From assembly GCA_945787435.1 (NCBI GenBank), contig CALZHX010000117.1, positions 1 through 6,234 on the forward strand: 6,234 nucleotides of DNA, written 5' to 3'. Made by a program: the position numbers and the translations under genes. The notes under the pieces are model-generated. The model did no database searches and was not told where the DNA came from. It saw only the letters and a list, made by a program, of their open reading frames with translations. This document shows, piece after piece, positions 1-3,941 of this stretch. The stretch's first letter is position 1. Every line of letters starts with the position of its first letter. Source of the stretch: an uncultured Woeseiaceae bacterium. GTDB taxonomy: Bacteria > Pseudomonadota > Gammaproteobacteria > Steroidobacterales > Woeseiaceae.

Positions 1-230
1 ATTCGACAATCAGCGTTACTGCCAGAGGCATAACGGCAGGCAACCCGAGGGTTACAGTGTCACTGTCAGCTCTCGAGACTGACCTTGCTCCGTCAGACAA
101 CAGTCGCAACGGCAGGATCGAGGTCAAAGACCCGGATGACAGTTCCGGTGGCGGCACAACTGGCCCGTTTTTCCTTTGGCTGCTCGCTTGCCTTATCGGG
201 ATCCGACGCAGTCGCCGTCAAACTGCTTAA
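1..230 (+). CDS. C-terminal end of exported/surface protein with GlyGly-CTERM-like sorting tail (5' partial)
   Basis: An open frame enters from the left edge (first full codon at base 3) and runs 75 codons to TAA at 228-230; the start lies outside the window. The last 30 residues have the tripartite layout of a GlyGly-CTERM signal: a Gly-rich stretch (SSGGGTTG, from about base 141), a hydrophobic segment (PFFLWLLACLIGI) and a basic end (RRSRR). In that family the tail is a membrane anchor cut by a rhomboid protease (rhombosortase), leading to display or release at the cell surface. Before the tail, the pattern VTVSLSALETDLAPSDNS resembles the end of DUF11/CARDB-type beta-sandwich repeats found in large extracellular proteins. 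The function of the missing N-terminal part cannot be told. The 3' end overlaps the convergent CotH-like gene by 38 bp. The frame is probably real because the tail motif is complete and specific; the GlyGly-CTERM assignment itself is by eye. Confidence 0.75.
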   Translation, partial: STISVTARGITAGNPRVTVSLSALETDLAPSDNSRNGRIEVKDPDDSSGGGTTGPFFLWLLACLIGIRRSRRQTA

Positions 231-1251
231 GCAGTTTCGCAGAATTCTCGGCTTCTTCGAAAAAGTCGCCGATGTAGCGCACTCTGGAGTCGGTGTCCTC
301 GTCACCCACGACCGGTGAATGCTCCACCACCGACATGATCGACTCGCGTAACGCCATAACTTTTTCCAGTGCCGCTGCGACCCGGTTAATCGGCAGTTTG
401 CAGTAGCCGCGGTATACACGCTGCGTGACGCGGCTCTTTCCGACAGTCGAGTTTGGCTTGGCGTAATTTGCGTTGACGAGCCCGGAAAAATCGAAATCGT
501 AAGGAATGGGATAGAGGCCACCGTATTTTTCGATCAGGTGAACGTTATGGCAGCATTCATCTTCACCTTCTGCACTGACGAATGACCAGTCCGTGTTGCC
601 AATCAGGTACTGAAAAACATTGACGAGAGCCGTCTGAGCGTCATTGAGGCGTGAGTACGGGACGCCACCGATCGTGGACACTTCGCCGTCAATTCTCGCG
701 GCTAGCTCCCGGTCAGACTCGATAAGAAATCCGTAATAGGGACGGTCAAGGTGCTTGAGCCTAGCGTCTGTATCTTCGTAGTGAATCCGTAACAGGCGCA
801 CCCGGTAACCCGCATCGGATATCAGGTTGAATATGCGATACGCCGTGTATTCTTCGAGTGTGTTGTTTTCGAACGCCGGCCGGTTGGATTTGCAGTGTGT
901 GACAAGCTTGAGTTTGTTCTGGCCCGCAAACACCGTCTGACGGGTGTCTTTGGCCGAAAACCGCAGGCGCAACGGGGGAAATCCGCAAACGATTGTGCGG
1001 CTCTTGCCGCGGACCCGGATATCCACCGGGATGTCCGTGCCGTCGACGCTGAGCAGAAACGGATATTCGACTCGTTTTGCGCTCTTTTTGTCCCTGGACA
1101 GCGTTCTGAGTGGACCACTCAGCCGGATCTCGATGACCGAGTCGTCGTCAAAAAGCGGCGAAGAAAAGGCGGGACCGGCCAGGCCTGCCAGCGCCAGCAG
1201 GGTGAGCGCCAGGAATCGGCGCGGTTGTGCTCGATATTCCGCCTGTCTCAT
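193..1251 (-). CDS. Secreted CotH-like (protein-kinase-fold) protein, 352 aa
   Basis: The N-terminus has a basic stretch (PRR), a hydrophobic core (residues 13-26) and a likely signal peptidase site after AFS (residue 30), so the product should be exported to the periplasm or beyond. Downstream, the order of motifs matches the CotH family, atypical secreted kinases first known from spore coats: VRGKSR (80-85), a Lys-rich strand NKLKL (112-116), EEYTAYRIFNLI (133-144), a YYGFLIE strand (172-178), a catalytic-loop-like GNTDWS (218-223) with D221, N236 about 15 residues later, and a metal-binding-like PYDFDF (250-255) with D252/D254. Six cysteines (C89, C120, C233, C234 and two near the C-terminus) would allow disulfides in an oxidising compartment. 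I infer a CotH-like fold; activity is uncertain and a pseudokinase is possible. An AAGGTGA ribosome-binding site lies about 12 bases upstream of the ATG, a rather long spacing. The gene is divergent from the aldolase, and its 3' end overlaps the preceding + strand gene. Confidence 0.72.
   Translation of the reverse strand: MRQAEYRAQPRRFLALTLLALAGLAGPAFSSPLFDDDSVIEIRLSGPLRTLSRDKKSAKRVEYPFLLSVDGTDIPVDIRVRGKSRTIVCGFPPLRLRFSAKDTRQTVFAGQNKLKLVTHCKSNRPAFENNTLEEYTAYRIFNLISDAGYRVRLLRIHYEDTDARLKHLDRPYYGFLIESDRELAARIDGEVSTIGGVPYSRLNDAQTALVNVFQYLIGNTDWSFVSAEGEDECCHNVHLIEKYGGLYPIPYDFDFSGLVNANYAKPNSTVGKSRVTQRVYRGYCKLPINRVAAALEKVMALRESIMSVVEHSPVVGDEDTDSRVRYIGDFFEEAENSAKLLKQFDGDCVGSR
220..237. repeat. 18-bp perfect palindrome across the overlapping 3' ends
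   Basis: AAACTGCTTAAGCAGTTT is its own reverse complement. It contains the TAA stop (228-230) of the + strand gene and codes for KLLKQF in the - strand gene. As RNA it could form a 7-bp stem with a TTAA loop in either transcript. There is no real U-run after it on either strand, so it is at best a weak bidirectional terminator or 3'-end stabiliser. It might also be a protein-binding site. Confidence 0.5.
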
Positions 1252-1282
1252 GTAGAATCCCGTTCACCTTTTCATTCAGTAC

Positions 1283-1311
1283 ATTTAACAGACAGGTAGC
1301 ATCGTGAGCAA
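1283..1311 (-). promoter_or_regulatory. Candidate promoter for the CotH-like gene
   Basis: On the - strand, TTGCTC (1306-1311) and TTAAAT (1283-1288) are separated by exactly 17 bp. They match the sigma-70 -35 and -10 consensus at 3/6 and 4/6 positions. Transcription would begin near 1275, leaving a leader of about 24 bases that includes the AAGGTGA ribosome-binding site. The -35 element would lie over the aldolase start codon. The match is weak; the correct spacing is the main support. Confidence 0.25.
1294..1303 (+). promoter_or_regulatory. Ribosome binding site fixing the GTG start of the aldolase gene
   Basis: AGG at 1294-1296, seven bases before GTG 1304-1306, is a short Shine-Dalgarno sequence. 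Upstream, the aldolase frame is closed by TAA at 1286-1288 and TAG at 1253-1255, and there is no ATG between those stops and the conserved N-terminus. The GTG is therefore the only start that keeps the conserved LDKIKTAPGFIAALDQSGG region. I found no convincing -35/-10 pair for this gene; TAGAAT at 1253-1258 is -10-like but has no partner at the right distance. Confidence 0.6.
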
Positions 1312-2197
1312 TAACGAACAGCAACTCGACAAGATCAAAACCGCCCCTGGATTCATCGCCGCACTCGACCAGAGTGGTGGCAGCACACCCAAGGCACTGG
1401 GCCTATATGGCGTTACGCCGGATGCATGGTCGAACGACGACGAGATGTTTTCGGTTGTTCATGAGATGCGTACACGCATCATGACGAGCCCGTCATTCGG
1501 CGGCGATCGCATCCTCGGCGCAATCCTGTTCGAAAACACGATGGATCGCGAAGTTGAAGGGCAGTCGACGGCCTCCTATCTCTGGAACGTAAAAAACGTC
1601 GTGCCATTCCTCAAGGTCGACAAGGGGCTTGCTGACGAGGTCGATGGTGCGCAGGTCATGAACCCGATACCGGATCTTGATGCCCTGTTGGCGAAAGCAA
1701 AAGCAGCCGGGATCTTCGGCACGAAAATGCGCTCAGTCATCAAGCAAGCCAATGCGGAAGGTATCAAGGCTGTTGTTGATCAGCAGTTCGACGTTGGGCG
1801 ACAGATTGTCGCGGCAGGGCTCGTGCCCATCATCGAGCCCGAGGTTGATATTCATTGCCCCGACAAAGCGGCTGCAGAAGACATTCTGCACGCGGCGATC
1901 ATGGATCAACTCAACAATCTGAGCGCGGATGAAGTCGTCATGCTCAAGCTGACGTTGCCTGAGCAGGACAACCTCTACGCGGATTGTGTTGCGCATTCGA
2001 ACGTCGCCCGCGTCGTAGCCCTGTCTGGTGGGTATTCGCGCGACGAGGCGAACGACCGGCTCTCACGCCAGAACGGCATGGTTGCAAGTTTCTCACGCGC
2101 ATTGTCCGAGGGGTTGAATGTTAACCAGAGTGCGGAAGACTATGACGCGATGCTCGATGCGTCCATTGGCAGCATTGCCGCTGCCTCGGCAACCTAG
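1304..2197 (+). CDS. fda: Class I fructose-bisphosphate aldolase (EC 4.1.2.13), 297 aa
   Basis: This cytoplasmic glycolytic enzyme reversibly splits fructose 1,6-bisphosphate into glyceraldehyde 3-phosphate and dihydroxyacetone phosphate through a Schiff-base lysine, without a metal. Nearly all active-site motifs of the class I family are readable: AALDQSGGSTPKAL (19-32) with D22; ILFENTMD (74-81); PFLKVDKG (101-108) with K104/K107; GTKMRSVI (139-146) with K141; PIIEPEVDIH (175-184) with E178 and E180; MLKLTLPE (213-220) with K215 as the Schiff-base lysine; and the phosphate-binding SGGYSRDEA (241-249). The 297-residue length fits the short bacterial class I type (Staphylococcus Fda, about 296) and not the DhnA/FbaB type. 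The gene looks intact, starts with GTG, stands alone on its strand and is followed by a hairpin terminator about 45 bases after the stop. PPDK, a second reversible glycolytic enzyme, lies on the same strand one gene further on. Confidence 0.96.
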   Translation: MSNNEQQLDKIKTAPGFIAALDQSGGSTPKALGLYGVTPDAWSNDDEMFSVVHEMRTRIMTSPSFGGDRILGAILFENTMDREVEGQSTASYLWNVKNVVPFLKVDKGLADEVDGAQVMNPIPDLDALLAKAKAAGIFGTKMRSVIKQANAEGIKAVVDQQFDVGRQIVAAGLVPIIEPEVDIHCPDKAAAEDILHAAIMDQLNNLSADEVVMLKLTLPEQDNLYADCVAHSNVARVVALSGGYSRDEANDRLSRQNGMVASFSRALSEGLNVNQSAEDYDAMLDASIGSIAAASAT

Positions 2198-2220
2198 CTC
2201 GGCAACGTAAACGCCAATCT

Positions 2221-3801
2221 TCAGGTAATTCGGTCACGCAGCGCCGCCAGCGCCTTTTTGGTGCGGGCGGCGTTTTCAGTACCCATTCGGAGCAGGAATT
2301 TCTGCCCGCTCGAAAGGGCCTCAAACTCGGGATTCTCGAATTCGTACAGGACGTGCGGTCTGACCAGCCGCACTGGCTCCCCAGGATCTGGCGTCTTGAG
2401 CAAGTGGTCGATCACCTCAACTACGCGATCGTTGAAATAGCTGTTCGGGTAGCCGAGCGACTCATACGCTTTTTGTAGCAACGGGTAGTAGCGCCGGTAT
2501 ATGTCGCTAACGCTGTCGGGATCGGCAAGCGTAAACAGGTCGACAAGCATCCGGTAGCGGTCGAAATTCGATTCGTTCAACACTGATACACCGTCATCCA
2601 GGGCATCAGCCGTGAATGCACCCGAAACTCTGCCGACGGGTCGAACGCGCTCGGCGACATGACTGCGTGGGAGATTGTCGATTGTTGCCACGATCTTGTC
2701 GATCAGCGCGTCGGTGACAAGCAAAGTATCGAGCTGCCCACCGAAACGATCAACCAGCTCAAGGCGCAGGAAGGCGTCGATGTCGTTGAGGTCGGGCAAG
2801 GACACAAGCTCACCGGCATCGGGCCCGGTCCATTGCAGGGCTTCGATCGGGTGAACGGGGCCGGTCAGTCGTCGTTCAGAGCCGAGGATACGGTCGCGCA
2901 CTATGATGAGAAGCTGTTGCAGCTCGTCGCCGCGACTGGGACCGATATGCCGCCCCTCGGTCCAGATGAGTTCGACATGGTCACTCCGTGCGGCTTCGAT
3001 GAGTGGTTCCTGTGCCTCGGGCGGCACATAATCGTCGTTGCGTGCTGCGACAATGACCAGCGGCCGTGGTGCGATTTCGGGAATCCAGCGCCTCGTATCG
3101 AACGACCTGCCGTGAACGATGAACAATGCCGTGCGGGCTGTCAGCCGCCGCAAGACATCGTTGTCGATATGTCGACGTGCGTTATGACTGACCCAGCTGA
3201 CGTTGTCGCCTCCGCCATGCAGCATCCAGACGCGACTGAAGCGCTTGTCGAGCGCGCCTGCCGCGGAAGCGAAGGGCACGCCCAGGCTCGCCCCAGCCAG
3301 CTCTGTCCGGTTTGAATCAATCCACTCCTGCTGCAACAACCAGGTCAGGGCCAGTGACACAGCAGGTGGAGAATCGAGAAACGCGCGCTGCACCGCCGGG
3401 ATGGCAACTATGGACTTCCAGAATCCGTCGAGGTCCTGGCTGCCATCGTAAGGATAGTCGATCGCCGCGAAGGCGATGCCGTCGGCGTTTCCGACGAGGT
3501 CTATCGCATCCTTGCCCGTTTTCTGCCCGCCGAGTATGAGCACAAGGGGCAGTCTTTGCGTAACGTCAACCTCAGGCCGCAGCACACGCATGTCGACTTC
3601 AAGGCCGGTGGACGATTTAAGGCGAACCGTGTAACTGCGATCAGTCGTCCGCTGTTCCTCCATGACTTCGGCGTCGACCAGCGTGCCGGTACGCTCGAGG
3701 AAGTAGTCATAGCGAGGAACAGCAAGATAAACGCTGTACGTGGCAATGACTACCAGAAGCAGCCCGACCGTAAGCATTGCGATGCGCCGTACCATTCGCA
3801 T
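2221..3801 (-). CDS. Membrane-anchored alpha/beta hydrolase fused to a C-terminal DUF3014-like domain, 526 aa
   Basis: Residues 7-28 form one transmembrane helix after an Arg-rich start (MRMVRR), so the rest probably faces the periplasm. Residues about 55-310 read as an alpha/beta hydrolase: a strand and oxyanion-like turn LVLILGGQ (86-93), the nucleophile elbow GASLG (170-174) with S172, an acid site NDDYVPP (255-261) with D256 likely, and H285 in EGRHIG. The triad is thus complete and in order, but the substrate is unknown. Residues about 335-526 match the pattern I know for DUF3014: DAFLRLEL, DKIVATIDNLPR (368-379), NFDRYRMLV, IYRRYYPLLQKAYESLGYP (434-452), YFNDRVVEVIDHLL (455-468) and GQKFLLRMGTENA (499-511). 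DUF3014 proteins as I know them have a membrane helix and a linker before that domain; here a hydrolase takes the linker's place. The frame is continuous with no sign of frameshift. Start choice is uncertain: no good Shine-Dalgarno sequence is visible, and Met3 is an alternative. The gene converges on the aldolase gene (23-bp gap) and diverges from ppdK. Confidence 0.85.
   Translation of the reverse strand: MRMVRRIAMLTVGLLLVVIATYSVYLAVPRYDYFLERTGTLVDAEVMEEQRTTDRSYTVRLKSSTGLEVDMRVLRPEVDVTQRLPLVLILGGQKTGKDAIDLVGNADGIAFAAIDYPYDGSQDLDGFWKSIVAIPAVQRAFLDSPPAVSLALTWLLQQEWIDSNRTELAGASLGVPFASAAGALDKRFSRVWMLHGGGDNVSWVSHNARRHIDNDVLRRLTARTALFIVHGRSFDTRRWIPEIAPRPLVIVAARNDDYVPPEAQEPLIEAARSDHVELIWTEGRHIGPSRGDELQQLLIIVRDRILGSERRLTGPVHPIEALQWTGPDAGELVSLPDLNDIDAFLRLELVDRFGGQLDTLLVTDALIDKIVATIDNLPRSHVAERVRPVGRVSGAFTADALDDGVSVLNESNFDRYRMLVDLFTLADPDSVSDIYRRYYPLLQKAYESLGYPNSYFNDRVVEVIDHLLKTPDPGEPVRLVRPHVLYEFENPEFEALSSGQKFLLRMGTENAARTKKALAALRDRIT
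2242..2276 (+). terminator. Rho-independent terminator for the aldolase gene, inside the convergent hydrolase gene
   Basis: CGCCGCC (2242-2248) pairs perfectly with GGCGGCG (2266-2272). After one mismatch, a second stem GCGCC/GGTGC (2250-2254 with 2260-2264, one G-T pair) closes on a TTTTT loop. TTTT follows at 2273-2276. It begins 45 bases after the aldolase stop and lies in codons for the last residues of the hydrolase-DUF3014 gene. On the opposite strand the hairpin is not followed by T residues, so it should act on the + strand only. The T-run is short (four, then C). Confidence 0.55.
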
Positions 3802-3941
3802 ATCTTATCAGTCGCGGCGCGAATCGCGGAGGTGTGTCCGTGCTGACCACTGTTGCTAGTGGTTTGCCGCAATGGTCTGGAATGAGTCCATTTGCGATCA
3901 TTCGGTAGGCAATTCAGTTCAATATTGAGGCAGCTAAGTCC
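3802..3941. promoter_or_regulatory. Divergent 140-bp intergenic region with small inverted repeats
   Basis: This gap must carry the start signals for the hydrolase-DUF3014 gene (-) and ppdK (+). Visible structures are an inverted repeat ACCACT/AGTGGT (3846-3851 and 3858-3863, 6-base spacer), a weaker AATGG/CCATT (3871-3875 and 3888-3892), and a 10-bp perfect palindrome TCAATATTGA (3919-3928) just before the ppdK start. TTGCGA at 3892-3897 is -35-like but has no -10 element at 16-18 bp, so I cannot name a promoter. The palindrome next to the start could be an operator; this is inference only. Confidence 0.35.
3927..3941 (+). promoter_or_regulatory. Probable ribosome binding site of ppdK
   Basis: GAGG at 3927-3930 lies 11 bases before ATG 3942-3944, longer than the usual spacing. 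The start is nevertheless well supported, because the first residues (MNNKHVYSFADG) match the normal PPDK N-terminus. The GAGG overlaps the end of the TCAATATTGA palindrome, so a protein bound there could also block translation start. Confidence 0.45.

Noticed and set aside
239..275. Imperfect hairpin TCGGC.../...GCCGA just after the 18-bp palindrome
   Set aside because: Five pairs, an internal loop and three pairs with no T-run, inside well-supported coding sequence. Likely chance.
93..521. A 142-codon - strand frame overlapping the CotH-like gene end
   Set aside because: Low-complexity Ser/Arg-rich product in another frame of the CotH-like gene, with no motif. The frames at 193-1251 (-) and 1-230 (+) explain the region.
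2175..2206. Hairpin TTGCCG/CGGCAA (2175-2192) and a 9-bp direct repeat CTCGGCAAC (2185-2193, 2198-2206) around the aldolase stop
   Set aside because: The stem is only 6 bp with no T-run on either strand, and the repeat is too short to mean much. The hairpin at 2242-2276 is the better terminator.
2659..3315. A 218-codon + strand open frame opposite the hydrolase gene
   Set aside because: Its product has no recognisable motif, and it lies antisense to a gene with a complete catalytic triad. Long antisense frames are common in GC-rich coding DNA.
3892..3925. Possible ppdK promoter (TTGCGA with CAATAT)
   Set aside because: The spacing is 22 bp, outside the usual sigma-70 range, and no better -10 element occurs at 16-18 bp.
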